Source of the DNA: Hydrogenophaga sp. IBVHS1
Lineage (GTDB): Bacteria > Pseudomonadota > Gammaproteobacteria > Burkholderiales > Burkholderiaceae_C
NCBI RefSeq assembly: GCF_002127265.1
Contig: NZ_NFUU01000001.1
Coordinates: forward strand, 2,674,040 to 2,738,039
Direction: 5' to 3'
DNA: 64,000 nt
Positions 1-12,827 of this stretch are shown here, in pieces. Under the pieces are notes generated by a model. It did not search any database. It was not told where the DNA came from and worked only from the letters and a program-made list of their open reading frames with translations. The translations under genes and the position numbers were made by a program. How positions within the stretch are numbered: position 1 is the stretch's first letter; each line of letters opens with the position of its first letter.

Positions 1-129
1 GGCTTCTTTCAGGCAATTGTCAAAGGCCTGGGTATCGCGGGCGTCCATGCAGACGGGGTCTTTCCAATCAAGGGTCGAAATGAGAGCGGGGGGCAGCTCT
101 TGCCGATCATTGTGCCCAACAGGGTACAT
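1..129 (-). CDS. Possible 5' part of an unidentified ORF, cut by the window edge
   Basis: An open frame starts at an ATG at 129-127 and runs 43 codons to the window edge without a stop. It reads MYPVGHNDRQ... and contains DARDTQAFDN near its visible end. I do not recognise a family. Third codon positions are less GC-biased than in the neighbouring genes, which could mean foreign DNA or simply a non-coding frame. No convincing ribosome binding site precedes the ATG. It lies downstream of the DUF1415 gene on the same strand. Confidence 0.22.
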   Translation of the reverse strand, partial: MYPVGHNDRQELPPALISTLDWKDPVCMDARDTQAFDNCLKEA

Positions 130-146
130 CGGCAAACCCGGAAAAG

Positions 147-176
147 AAACCTGTAAACCCTGTCAGTTCAGGTTTT
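147..176 (-). terminator. Weak terminator-like hairpin after the DUF1415 gene
   Basis: On the minus strand AAACCTG (175-169) can pair with CAGGTTT (153-147), and a T-rich stretch (CTTTTC) follows. The stem is only 7 bp with a 15-nt loop and overlaps the stop codon, so this is tentative. Confidence 0.28.
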
Positions 177-706
177 AGACCACAAGGCCTGCCAGCCGGC
201 GAGGCCGAGCTGACGCAAGGTGGCCAGGTTGCGGTCCACGATGGCCTCGGCATCGCCGCCCTCTGTGGCCACCGCCCGCTCCACGCTCTCTTCACGCAAC
301 AGGTGCAACGTGGGGAAAGGCGACCGGTTGGTGCAGTTGGTGACGTCGTCGGGCGTGGTGCCTTCAAACTGGAACTGCGGATGGAACGGCGCCACCTGGA
401 TCACGCCTTCCAGCTCGTGCTCGGCCACCACGTCATCCACCACATTGAGGAAGTCGTTGAACACCTCGAAGTCTGGAAACAGTGTGGGGTGCACCAGCAG
501 CGTGGTGTCGATCTGCTCGGCCGGCGTGTTCACCAGCAGGTCGAGCTCTCGGTCGAGATCGTCCAGAAAAGCATCGAGGTGGCGCGCTGTGCTCACCACA
601 ACACGCACCTGGTCCTTCACATACACCGCACGCGCAAACGGACACAGGTTCAGGCCGATCACGGCCTTCTCGATCCACTCGCGCGTCGCGGTCTCGACGT
701 TCGACA

Positions 707-707
<1 letters not shown>
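168..707 (-). CDS. DUF1415 family protein
   Basis: A 179-residue soluble protein starting MSNVETATREWIEKAVIGLN and containing the NLCPFA segment and the FHPxFQF block (VAPFHPQFQFEG) that I associate with DUF1415. This family is widespread in proteobacteria and has no assigned function. The open frame extends upstream, but the ATG at 707-705 is chosen because it overlaps the ettA stop as TGATG, so the two genes are probably translationally coupled. There is no signal peptide or membrane segment. Function unknown; family call fairly sure. Confidence 0.85.
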
Positions 708-2368
<1,661 letters not shown>

Positions 2369-2621
2369 TGCGATATCTGCCTGAAATCTGCGCCTCGAAC
2401 GGGCGCCAAACCCATGATTATCCGCGCATGCGACAATACGGCCTGTCGGGCACTTCAGTTGGTCCGGCACCAGCGCTTGGCTGGGGTGTGCGCAAACCGC
2501 TTGCAACCACCAACTTCCTGAATCCATCTGCCCCAGACTGACCGGGCGCCGCTGCCACACAGGCAACGGCAACCGGAGTGGCCGATGCCCCCAGCGCCCT
2601 GGACGGGCGCCTCATCACAAC

Positions 2622-4433
<1,812 letters not shown>

Positions 4434-4447
4434 ACTACAGTGAGGTC

Positions 4448-5536
4448 ATGCAAACTGACCTCACGCCTCCCCCATCCAGCGCCCCGCTGGCCCCTCCAGG
4501 CCACGGGGCGTTGCCACGATGGGCCACGCTCATGGTGGCCACCTGCAACGTGCTGAACCTGGCGCAACCCGGCCGCCATTTCTACAACGGACAGGACCCC
4601 TACACCGAGAACGAATTCGACCGCAAGGTGGACTGGCTGGGCAACCGGTTCAAGGCGCTCAATGCGGACGTGATCGCGGTGCAGGAGGTGTGGGACGAGC
4701 TCGCCCTTCGCGCGGCCGTGACGCGCAGTGGTCTGCAGTACGGCCTCGTTTCGGTGCCGGGTGCAGAAAACGGGCCGGGCCAGCATGGCGCGCAGGGCAC
4801 GCCACGCGTGGGCATCGTCACCCGGCTCAAGGTCGAATCCATTCAATCCATCGTCGACTTCCCGGCCGCCGCCGTGGTGCAGGTGCCCGGACTGGGGCTG
4901 CACACGCGTTTCGAGCGCCCGCCCCTGATCGCCCAACTGCGTCTCAAGCATGGGCAGCCGCTGTGCGTGATCACGGCCCATCTCAAGAGCAAGCGACCCA
5001 AGTTCCTGGAAGATGCCAGCGGCAAGATCAATGAAGACACCACCGACCCGGCCGTGCAGGCCCTGGCTTCGCTGAGATCGTTGATCATGCGAGCCAGTGA
5101 AGCGCTGGCGTTGCGGCTGAAGGTGGTGGAGTTGCTGCACCAGACGCGCATGCCGCTGGTGCTGATGGGCGACCTCAACGATAGCCCGCACAGCGTGACC
5201 ACGCAGCTCATCGCCGCGACCTCGCAGGTGGCCTACGACAAGGGCGCCAACGACCACGCGCTGTTCAGCGCGTGGGACGTGCAGGGCGAGGCCGCGTTGC
5301 GCCGCGACGTGGCCTACTCCCACATTCACCAAGGCTATCCCGAAGTGCTGGACCAGGTGCTGGTGAGTGAGGAATTCGTGGCCACGAGCCGCCGCACCAT
5401 CGGCGACGTGCGGCGCGTGGAGGTGTTCAACGACCACCTGTTCGAGGGCCGGGACCGCAGCCGCAGCGACCACGGTTTCGTGCGGGCGCTGCTGCGCATC
5501 CGCCTGCCCGAAGCCGCCGTGACTTCAGTGGTCTGA
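4448..5536 (+). CDS. Endonuclease/exonuclease/phosphatase-family protein
   Basis: A 362-residue predicted metal-dependent phosphodiesterase or nuclease. EEP-fold landmarks are present: MVATCNVLNL near the start (beta-strand plus Asn), IAVQEVWD (catalytic Glu), MGDLNDSPHS (catalytic Asp and Asn) and SDHGFV near the end (Asp-His pair). It shows no obvious signal peptide, and the substrate cannot be told from sequence. The gene begins 14 bp after rhlE on the same strand and may be cotranscribed. Its 3' end overlaps the convergent cphA stop by 12 bp. Confidence 0.85.
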   Translation: MQTDLTPPPSSAPLAPPGHGALPRWATLMVATCNVLNLAQPGRHFYNGQDPYTENEFDRKVDWLGNRFKALNADVIAVQEVWDELALRAAVTRSGLQYGLVSVPGAENGPGQHGAQGTPRVGIVTRLKVESIQSIVDFPAAAVVQVPGLGLHTRFERPPLIAQLRLKHGQPLCVITAHLKSKRPKFLEDASGKINEDTTDPAVQALASLRSLIMRASEALALRLKVVELLHQTRMPLVLMGDLNDSPHSVTTQLIAATSQVAYDKGANDHALFSAWDVQGEAALRRDVAYSHIHQGYPEVLDQVLVSEEFVATSRRTIGDVRRVEVFNDHLFEGRDRSRSDHGFVRALLRIRLPEAAVTSVV

Positions 5537-8125
5537 CGCGACCTGCTGCGCTTCGCCTTCGCGAATGCGCGAAGCCAGGTGCGCCAGCGCCTCTTCCACC
5601 TGGTCGACCAGAATCAGGCACAGGTCGCCAGGGCGAAGGCGCTCCAGTGCCGTGTCGATGGCCACAAACTCGCCACGAATCTCGAGCACCTCACGGGTGC
5701 GGCTCGCGCCCTTGAGGCCCTGGCGCAACAGGCTGAGCACCTCGCCATCTTCGCGGCCGCGCTGGCAGGCGTCCTGGAACAGCAGCACGTCGTCGAACGC
5801 GGTGCCCAGAATCGCGGTCTGCTCGCGGATGTCTTCGTCGCGCCGGTCGCCCGCGCCGCTGATGACCACGCTGCGCCGGTTCGCGGGCATGGCCTTGACG
5901 GCCTCGACCAGCGCCCGCATCGCGTCCGGGTTGTGGCCGTAGTCGGCGATCACGGTGGCGCCACGGTAGTCCATCACATTGAAGCGGCCAGGTGCGTTGT
6001 CGGCATCGTTGGAGAACGTGGCCAGCCCACGCGCGATCGTGTCCCAGTCCAGCCCCGCGCACCAGGCCGCACCGATGGCGGCCATGACGTTGTCCTTCTG
6101 GAAACCGATGGTGCCGCCGCGGGTGATGGGCACACCCTGCAAGGGAATCTGCACCCGCCAGCTCCCTTCCGTAACAAGGATGCGGTCACCCTCGACGCAG
6201 ATGGTGCGCCGGCCCTGCACGCGGTGCGCGGCCAGCACCGGATCGTCGTGGTCCTGCGCAAAGAAGACCACGCCGCCTGTGCACTTGGCGGCCATGGCGG
6301 CGACGATCGGATCGGCCGCGTTGAGCACGGCGTAACCCGTGGGTGCCACGTTCATCACGATCACGCGCTTGAGCACCGCGAGGTCTTCTACAGTGGTGAT
6401 GTAGTTCAAGCCCAGGTGGTCGCCGGAACCCACGTTGGTCACCACCGCCACGCTGCACTGGTCAAAACCCAGGCCCTCGCGCAGCATGCCGCCGCGTGCG
6501 GTTTCGAGCACGGCGGCGTCCACATCGGGGTGCATCAGCACGTTTCGCGCGCTCTTCGGGCCGGAACAATCACCGCTGTCGATCTGTCGGCCATCCACAT
6601 ACACACCATCGGTGTTGGTCATGCCCACGCGCAAGCCGCTGGTGGCCATGAGGTGCGCAATGAGGCGGGTGGTGGTGGTCTTGCCGTTGGTGCCGGTGAC
6701 GGCAATCAGCGGGATGCGGCCGTCATCACCGGGTTCAAACATGTGCGACACCACCGCTTCACCGACCGGGCGGCCTTTGCCATACGAAGGCGAGAGGTGC
6801 ATGCGCAGGCCGGGCGCGGCGTTCACTTCCACCACACCACCGCTCTGTTTTTCCAGCGGCACGTGCACGCTTTCGCAGACCACATCGACACCGCAGATGT
6901 CCAGCCCCACGGTCTGCGCGGCGGCCACCGAGCGGGCGGCCACGTCCGGATGCAGATCGTCGGTCACGTCGGTGGCCGTGCCACCGGTGCTCAGGTTGGC
7001 GTTGTTGCGCAGCACCACGCGCCGGCCCATTTCAGGCACCGACTCGGGCGTGAGGCCCTGCACGCCCAGCCGCGCGCGCGCAATGTCGTCGAAACGGATC
7101 TTCGTGAGCGAGGTCGCATGCCCTTCGCCGCGTCGAGGATCGGCATTGACGATGTCGACCAGTTCGCTCACGGTGTGCTCACCGTCGCCAATGACATGCG
7201 GCGGATCGCGGCGCGACGCAGCCACCACGCGGTCGCCCACCACCAGCATGCGGAAATCGCTGCCCGGCAGGTACTTCTCGACCATCACCTCGCCAAACTC
7301 GGCGGCGGCCCGGAAGGCCACCTCCAGGTGCTCGCGAGAGACGATGTTCACGGTGACACCCTTGCCCTGGTTGCCGTCCTGCGGCTTGACGACCACGGGC
7401 AGACCGATCTCCTGCGCGACCGACCACGCGTCGGCCACATCGGACACCGGGCGACCGTCGGGCACCGGAACCCCCGCGGCGGCGAGCAGCTTCTTGGTGA
7501 GGTCCTTGTCCTGAGCAATCGACTCGGACACCGCGCTGGTGCTGTCGACCTCGGCGGCCCAGATGCGGCGCTGCCGCGATCCCCAGCCGAGTTGCACCAG
7601 ACTGCCCGAGGTGAGTCGACGGTACGGAATGTTGCGGGCCACGGCGGCGTCCACGATGCAGCCGGTGCTCGGGCCCAGGCGCACGTCTTCATCCAGCGCG
7701 CGCAGGCGGGCAATGGCGGCTTCCACATCAAAGCCCTGCGGCTCGCCGGCACGCACGGCATCGAGCAGTTCGCGCGCGAGGTCGAAAGCCAGCCGACCCA
7801 CCACTTCCTCGCTGTACTGCGCCACCACCTGGAACACGCCGGGCTCCAGCGTGGCCGCGACGCGGCGGAAGGTCACGGGGCAGCCGGCCTGGGCCTGCAG
7901 GGCCAGCGCCACATCGGCCAGCACATGCGCCAGCGAGAGGTGGTCTTGCGGGTTGCTCGGCTGCAGCGGCCCCACGGCGGGGAAGAGTTCGCGCAGCCGC
8001 CGCTCAAAACCGGGCAGCGCTTCGAGATTCAGCTCCCCCACTTCGCAGGCGACGATGGCCTCGATGCAGGTGTGGCGGCTCCAGAGGTTGGGGCCACGCA
8101 GGGTCCGGATACGGGAAACGTCCAT
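5525..8125 (-). CDS. cphA: Cyanophycin synthetase CphA
   Basis: An 866-residue enzyme that makes the storage polymer cyanophycin (multi-L-arginyl-poly-L-aspartate) by ATP-dependent addition of Asp and then Arg. Three parts are visible: an N-terminal domain starting MDVSRIRTLRGPNLWSRHT, an ATP-grasp domain (VVVKPQDGNQGKGV at 244-257, metal-binding VVEVNAAPG at 431-439), and a Mur-ligase-like domain with an intact P-loop GTNGKTTTT at 478-486 and a C-lobe signature DYGHNPDA near 740. Length fits a complete two-active-site enzyme. It lies 36 bp downstream of the cphA' paralogue on the same strand, so the two form an operon. The lone N-terminal Met matches family starts. Confidence 0.96.
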   Translation of the reverse strand: MDVSRIRTLRGPNLWSRHTCIEAIVACEVGELNLEALPGFERRLRELFPAVGPLQPSNPQDHLSLAHVLADVALALQAQAGCPVTFRRVAATLEPGVFQVVAQYSEEVVGRLAFDLARELLDAVRAGEPQGFDVEAAIARLRALDEDVRLGPSTGCIVDAAVARNIPYRRLTSGSLVQLGWGSRQRRIWAAEVDSTSAVSESIAQDKDLTKKLLAAAGVPVPDGRPVSDVADAWSVAQEIGLPVVVKPQDGNQGKGVTVNIVSREHLEVAFRAAAEFGEVMVEKYLPGSDFRMLVVGDRVVAASRRDPPHVIGDGEHTVSELVDIVNADPRRGEGHATSLTKIRFDDIARARLGVQGLTPESVPEMGRRVVLRNNANLSTGGTATDVTDDLHPDVAARSVAAAQTVGLDICGVDVVCESVHVPLEKQSGGVVEVNAAPGLRMHLSPSYGKGRPVGEAVVSHMFEPGDDGRIPLIAVTGTNGKTTTTRLIAHLMATSGLRVGMTNTDGVYVDGRQIDSGDCSGPKSARNVLMHPDVDAAVLETARGGMLREGLGFDQCSVAVVTNVGSGDHLGLNYITTVEDLAVLKRVIVMNVAPTGYAVLNAADPIVAAMAAKCTGGVVFFAQDHDDPVLAAHRVQGRRTICVEGDRILVTEGSWRVQIPLQGVPITRGGTIGFQKDNVMAAIGAAWCAGLDWDTIARGLATFSNDADNAPGRFNVMDYRGATVIADYGHNPDAMRALVEAVKAMPANRRSVVISGAGDRRDEDIREQTAILGTAFDDVLLFQDACQRGREDGEVLSLLRQGLKGASRTREVLEIRGEFVAIDTALERLRPGDLCLILVDQVEEALAHLASRIREGEAQQVASDH

Positions 8126-8161
8126 GAAAGCGGAGGGGTGGTTTGTAAGGGGTTGGGTGCT

Positions 8162-10384
8162 TCAGGACACCGAGGCGGGGACGGTCACATCGGCCGGTTC
8201 GGGGGCCACGGCCGCGCCAAAGCCGCAGGTCTCCATGCCGGCAGCGATCAGCTCGGGCGAAACCGACAGCGCCCAGGCGGCAGCGGCCACGGCCAGCAGC
8301 GTGTGCAGGCCCAATGTTTCGGCAAGGCGATGAACCACCGGTGCATCGAGCTTCACGCGATGGGACTTGCGCGTGCCTTCGTGCAGCACCAGCGCGCCTT
8401 CCGACACCGAAACCGTGCGCAAGCCGAGTGCGCGGTGCTTTTCCAGCAACGAACTGGCGCCATCCAGGCCGTAAAAAATCACATCGCCATCGCACAGGCT
8501 GGCCATCTGCGCCACGCGTGCGTCGTCGGCATTGAGCACGGCAACCCCATCGGACAGCACCACGTCAACCTGCGTGCGCAGCACACGGTAGAGCTGATCG
8601 ATATCGTGCACATCGAAACGCTCCAGGCCCTGCACATCGTCAAGGTCGGTCACCACGCCGACGGCGCAACGGTCGTACGCCAGGCCATCTTCCAGAATGG
8701 CTGCGGCGCTGTTCTCGAGCACGACAGCGTCCACTTCGCGGTTCATCAGCAGGCGCTGGCCGGCGTCCCAGTGGGCACTGGGTCGGGCATCGACCTTGCG
8801 GGTGCCGAGGAACAGGCCGTCGCGGCACGCCAGGCCCACCTGGTGCCCGCTCAGGTGCAGCAGCCAGGCCACGAGCCGGGCGATGGCGCCGCCATGCCGG
8901 GAGCCCGCCACGCCCACGATGGGCACGCGGCCGTTGCCACCATCGTCGAACAGATGGTCGACGATGGCGCGGCCCACCGGGCGCGACATGCCGGTGGCGG
9001 GCTTGAGGTGCATCAGCAGACCCGGGCCGGCATTCACTTCCACCACCGCGCCCCCCTGCTCCTGCAAGGGACGCGCGATGTCCTGCGCGACCACGTCGAC
9101 ACCCGCCACGTCCAGCCCCACCACGCGGGCAGCCAGCGAGACGGCGTACGCGACTTCGGGGTGAACCTCGTCGGTGCAGTCGATCGCCACGTTGCCGTTG
9201 CGCTGCACCAGCACGCGGCGGCCGGCCGCCGGAACCGCTTCACCCGACAGGCCCTGACGCTCCAGCAGCAGCCGCATCACCGGCTCACGCTCCAGGCGAA
9301 TGGTCTCCAGCGGAAATTCTTCGGCCTCGCCACGCCGCGGGTCGTTGTTGAGCTGGCTGTCAATGAGCTGGGCCACGGTGGAACGACCGTCGCCCACCAC
9401 CGACAGACTCTCCCCGCGCGCGGCCGCGACCACGCGACCACCCACGACCAGCAGACGGTGCTCGTCGCCGCGCACGTAGCGCTCCACCATGACTTCACTG
9501 CCCTCCGCATCGGCCACGGAAAAGGCCTTTTCGATATCACCGCGATCAGATAGGTCCAGGCTCACACCGCGGCCATGGTTGGCGTCCGACGGCTTGACGA
9601 CCACCGGCAGGCCTATGTCCTGTGCGGCTTCCCAGGCGGCCGCCGGACTTTCAACCACCTGGCCTTCAGGCACCGGCACGCCGCAGGAGGCGAGCAAGCT
9701 TTTGGTGAGGTCCTTGTCGTGAGCAATGTTGCCGGCGATGGCACTGGTGCGATCGGTCTCTGCCGTCCAGATGCGGCGCTGGCGTTTCCCGTGGCCAAGC
9801 TGCACGAGGTTGCCATCGTTCAGGCGCAGGTGCGGAATGCCACGATCGGTGGCGGCGGCCACGATGGCGGCGGTGCTGGGCCCCAGGTAGCTGCGGTCGA
9901 TCTGCTCCACGATGCGAGCCACGGCGCCCGGCACGTCAAAGCGGGTCGATCCTTCAGGCTGGATGGCGGCCAGCAGCAGGGTGTGCGCTTCGGCCAGCGC
10001 CGTGCGCGCCACCGCTTCGTCTCGCGCGCGGAACACCATGCGGTAGACGCCACGGCGGGTGGTTTCACGCGTCTGACCAAAACCGGTGGGCATACCCGCC
10101 AGATTGAGCAGTTCAATGACCACGTGTTCCAGGATGTGGCCCGCCCAGGTGCCTTCGCGCAGGCGCTCGATGAATCCGCCTCGCTCGCCCACGCCGCAGT
10201 GGTGCTCTTCGAGCGCGGGCAGCCAGGCGAGCAGGCGATCGGTGAGGCCGGGAAGTTTGTTGGACGGCAGATCTTCGAGGTCGCCAAGGTCGAGCCAGAC
10301 CTCGAGCACCGAGCGGTACGTCCAGATGTTGGGCCCGCGCAGGTAGTTGATGCGCAGCAGCGTGATGTCGTATCGAGAGCTCAT
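8162..10384 (-). CDS. cphA': Cyanophycin synthetase paralogue CphA' with a degenerate Mur-ligase site
   Basis: A 740-residue protein aligned end to end with CphA through the N-terminal domain (LRINYLRGPNIWTY) and ATP-grasp domain (VVVKPSDANHGRGV at 261-274, VVEVNAGPG at 447-455). The Mur-ligase P-loop is lost: GTNGKTTTT is replaced by GVAGSRHGGA at 491-500. The protein also lacks the C-terminal Mur lobe and is about 125 residues shorter than CphA. This is the architecture of CphA'/CphA2 proteins; cyanobacterial CphA2 is known to polymerise beta-Asp-Arg dipeptides with one active site. Here that activity is an inference. It is the first gene of the cphA'-cphA operon, divergent from the exporter genes at 10548. 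Confidence 0.92.
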   Translation of the reverse strand: MSSRYDITLLRINYLRGPNIWTYRSVLEVWLDLGDLEDLPSNKLPGLTDRLLAWLPALEEHHCGVGERGGFIERLREGTWAGHILEHVVIELLNLAGMPTGFGQTRETTRRGVYRMVFRARDEAVARTALAEAHTLLLAAIQPEGSTRFDVPGAVARIVEQIDRSYLGPSTAAIVAAATDRGIPHLRLNDGNLVQLGHGKRQRRIWTAETDRTSAIAGNIAHDKDLTKSLLASCGVPVPEGQVVESPAAAWEAAQDIGLPVVVKPSDANHGRGVSLDLSDRGDIEKAFSVADAEGSEVMVERYVRGDEHRLLVVGGRVVAAARGESLSVVGDGRSTVAQLIDSQLNNDPRRGEAEEFPLETIRLEREPVMRLLLERQGLSGEAVPAAGRRVLVQRNGNVAIDCTDEVHPEVAYAVSLAARVVGLDVAGVDVVAQDIARPLQEQGGAVVEVNAGPGLLMHLKPATGMSRPVGRAIVDHLFDDGGNGRVPIVGVAGSRHGGAIARLVAWLLHLSGHQVGLACRDGLFLGTRKVDARPSAHWDAGQRLLMNREVDAVVLENSAAAILEDGLAYDRCAVGVVTDLDDVQGLERFDVHDIDQLYRVLRTQVDVVLSDGVAVLNADDARVAQMASLCDGDVIFYGLDGASSLLEKHRALGLRTVSVSEGALVLHEGTRKSHRVKLDAPVVHRLAETLGLHTLLAVAAAAWALSVSPELIAAGMETCGFGAAVAPEPADVTVPASVS

Positions 10385-10487
10385 GTCTCCAGCGGGACTT
10401 GTGTTTCTGGCAACCGGATGTGCACCGGCCTGGGTTCAGGGAAGTTCGATGCTTCAGCGATTCCGAACCCGACATCGGTGAAAATGC

Positions 10488-10509
10488 CATGTTCCCGAGT
10501 GGGAGCATG
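10488..10509. promoter_or_regulatory. Inverted repeat between the divergent cyanophycin operons
   Basis: CATGTTCCC (10488-10496) and GGGAGCATG (10501-10509) form a 9-bp inverted repeat with one mismatch and a 4-nt spacer. It lies in the only intergenic gap of the locus, 39 bp before the exporter ATG and about 105 bp before cphA'. It could be an operator serving both directions or a hairpin in the exporter leader. The role is inferred from position only. Confidence 0.35.
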
Positions 10510-10547
10510 CCCTAACTCGCGGTCTACGCCACGCAGCCATCTTCACC

Positions 10548-12827
10548 ATGCCTTCACAAAATCCAGCTGAATCCTCAGCTCGAGGAGCCGATCCTGCGCG
10601 AAACGCCCAGTGGCCCGCGTCGACCCGGCTGGGGGGCGATGATAGCGCCGTCGCCAGTTTGGCGCTGGACTTGGACGACCATTTACATTTCCGCACGCGC
10701 ACGCTGTTGTTAAGCCGCCAAAGCCTGACGCTGGAAAACCAGACCTGGGCACTTACCCCGGACATGGAACTTCGCCTCAGCGACCACGCTGGCGTGGGTG
10801 TGCTGGAGTTGATGGATCACCAGCGCCGCCTCGCGGTCTGGCGCTTCACGCTGGCCGCGCAGCCGGGCGCGGCGCGCCTGGTGGAGCATTTCCAGCGCCT
10901 GATCGCCCAGCGCTTCCACGCCAGTGGCGCCGCGCTGGATGAGCCCGCCCGCACCTGCCCGCAATGCCAGGCCAATCTGCCGCCGGACAGCGACGAATGT
11001 CCCGACTGCGCGCAGGAAGCCCCACAGGCCCCGCCCTCGACATGGGTATTGCTGCGCCTTTGGCGGTTTGCGCGCCCCTACCGCTGGACGCTGTTCTCCG
11101 GGTTTGCGCTGACGCTGGCGTCCACCGCGGCCACGCTGGTGCCGCCCTACCTCACCATCCCGCTCATGGACCGGGTGCTGATTCCGTTCCAGAACGGGCA
11201 GGACATCGATACCGACCTGGTGCTCCTGCTGCTGGCCGGTCTGCTCGGCTCGGCCCTGCTGGCCTGGGGCCTGGGCTGGGCGCGCACCTGGCTGCTGGCG
11301 GTGGTGTCGGAGCGCATCAGCTCCGATTTGCGCACCACCACGTTCGACCACCTGCTGGAGCTCTCGCTGGACTACTTCGGCAGCAAACGCACCGGCGACC
11401 TGATGGCGCGCATCGGCAGCGAGACCGACCGCATCAGCGTGTTTCTGTCGCTGCACGCGCTCGACTTCATCACCGACGTGCTGATGATCAGCATGACAGC
11501 AGTGATCCTGTTCTCCATCAACCCCTGGCTGGCGCTCGTCACGCTGCTGCCGCTGCCCTTCATCGGCTGGATGATCCACCTCGTGCGCGATCGCCTGCGC
11601 ACGGGTTTCGAGAAGATCGACCGCGTGTGGGGTGAGGTCACCAACGTGCTGGCCGACACCATTCCCGGCATCCGTGTGGTCAAGGCGTTCGCGCAGGAAG
11701 CCCGTGAGGCGCGCCGCTTCAAACGCGCCAACGAGCACAACCTGGCTGTGAACGACCGCATCAACAAGACCTGGTCGCTGTTCACGCCCACCGTCACGCT
11801 GCTGACCGAAATCGGCCTGCTGGTGGTGTGGGCCTTCGGCATCTGGCTGGTCAGCCAGAGCCAGATCACGGTGGGTGTGCTCACCGCCTTCATCGCCTAC
11901 ATCGGGCGCTTCTACGGCCGGCTCGATTCGATGAGCCGCATCGTCTCGGTGACGCAGAAGGCGGCTTCGGGCGCGAAGCGCATTTTCGACATCCTCGACC
12001 ACGTGTCCAACGTGCCCGAGCCCACGCAGCCGGTGCCGCTTCCCTCGGTGCAGGGCGGGCTGGAGATGGAAGACGTGAGCTTTCGCTATGGCAGCCGCAC
12101 GGTGATCCGCCGCCTGAGCCTGCAGATTCATCCCGGCGAAATGATCGGGCTGGTGGGCCACAGTGGCTCGGGCAAGAGCACGCTGGTGAACCTGCTCTGC
12201 CGCTTCTACGACGTGAGCGAAGGCGCCATCCGCATCGATGGCGTCGACATTCGCCGCGTGGCCGTGGCCGATTTCCGGCGCCACATCGGCCTGGTGCTGC
12301 AGGAGCCGTTTCTGTTCTTCGGCACCATCGCCGAAAACATTGCCTACGGCAAACCAGGCGCCACGCGCACAGACATCGTTGCCGCCGCGCGCGCGGCGCA
12401 CGCGCACGAGTTCATCCTGCGGCTGCCGCAGGGCTACGACTCGCTGGTGGGCGAGCGCGGCCAGGGCCTCTCGGGCGGTGAGCGCCAGCGCATCAGCATC
12501 GCGCGCGCCTTGCTCATCGACCCCCGCATCCTGATCCTGGACGAAGCCACGTCATCGGTCGACACCGAAACCGAAAAGGAAATTCAGAAGGCGCTGGACA
12601 ACCTGGTGCAGGGCCGCACCACCATTGCCATTGCGCACCGCCTGTCCACACTGCGCAAGGCCGACCGCCTGGTGGTGATGGACCGTGGCGCAGTGGTGGA
12701 AATCGGGCCGCACGATGAGCTCATGGCCTTGAAGGGCCACTACTGGCGCCTTTACGAGGCGCAGGCCCGCAAGGAACAGGAGGCTGCTGCCCTGCTTGAC
12801 GAAGACACGCCGGAGGAAAGCCGATGA
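10548..12827 (+). CDS. Cyanophycin-associated ABC exporter (fused permease and ATPase) with N-terminal zinc ribbon
   Basis: A 759-residue type IV ABC half-transporter. Residues 1-130 are a cytoplasmic domain. A zinc-ribbon-like CPQC (137-140)/CPDC (151-154) follows, then a six-helix permease domain (about 178-455), then an ATPase with Walker A GHSGSGKST (537-545), signature LSGGERQR (641-648), Walker B LILDEATSSVD and H-loop AHRLST. As a half-transporter it should dimerise. Fusion of a ribbon to an exporter is unusual. Transporters of this type next to DUF1854 genes and cphA are, to my knowledge, annotated as cyanophycin-metabolism-associated, but the cargo is unknown. It overlaps the DUF1854 gene by ATGA. 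Confidence 0.9.
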   Translation: MPSQNPAESSARGADPARNAQWPASTRLGGDDSAVASLALDLDDHLHFRTRTLLLSRQSLTLENQTWALTPDMELRLSDHAGVGVLELMDHQRRLAVWRFTLAAQPGAARLVEHFQRLIAQRFHASGAALDEPARTCPQCQANLPPDSDECPDCAQEAPQAPPSTWVLLRLWRFARPYRWTLFSGFALTLASTAATLVPPYLTIPLMDRVLIPFQNGQDIDTDLVLLLLAGLLGSALLAWGLGWARTWLLAVVSERISSDLRTTTFDHLLELSLDYFGSKRTGDLMARIGSETDRISVFLSLHALDFITDVLMISMTAVILFSINPWLALVTLLPLPFIGWMIHLVRDRLRTGFEKIDRVWGEVTNVLADTIPGIRVVKAFAQEAREARRFKRANEHNLAVNDRINKTWSLFTPTVTLLTEIGLLVVWAFGIWLVSQSQITVGVLTAFIAYIGRFYGRLDSMSRIVSVTQKAASGAKRIFDILDHVSNVPEPTQPVPLPSVQGGLEMEDVSFRYGSRTVIRRLSLQIHPGEMIGLVGHSGSGKSTLVNLLCRFYDVSEGAIRIDGVDIRRVAVADFRRHIGLVLQEPFLFFGTIAENIAYGKPGATRTDIVAAARAAHAHEFILRLPQGYDSLVGERGQGLSGGERQRISIARALLIDPRILILDEATSSVDTETEKEIQKALDNLVQGRTTIAIAHRLSTLRKADRLVVMDRGAVVEIGPHDELMALKGHYWRLYEAQARKEQEAAALLDEDTPEESR

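Noticed and set aside
5579..9553. Very long open frame (over 1300 codons) on the + strand opposite the two cyanophycin synthetases
   Set aside because: It spans both genes and their gap, is rich in His/Gly/Arg, resembles no protein, and lies opposite well-recognised enzymes. In GC-rich DNA with strong third-position bias such antisense frames are expected.
10710..12407. 565-codon frame antisense to the ABC exporter
   Set aside because: His/Gln/Arg-rich shadow without domains.
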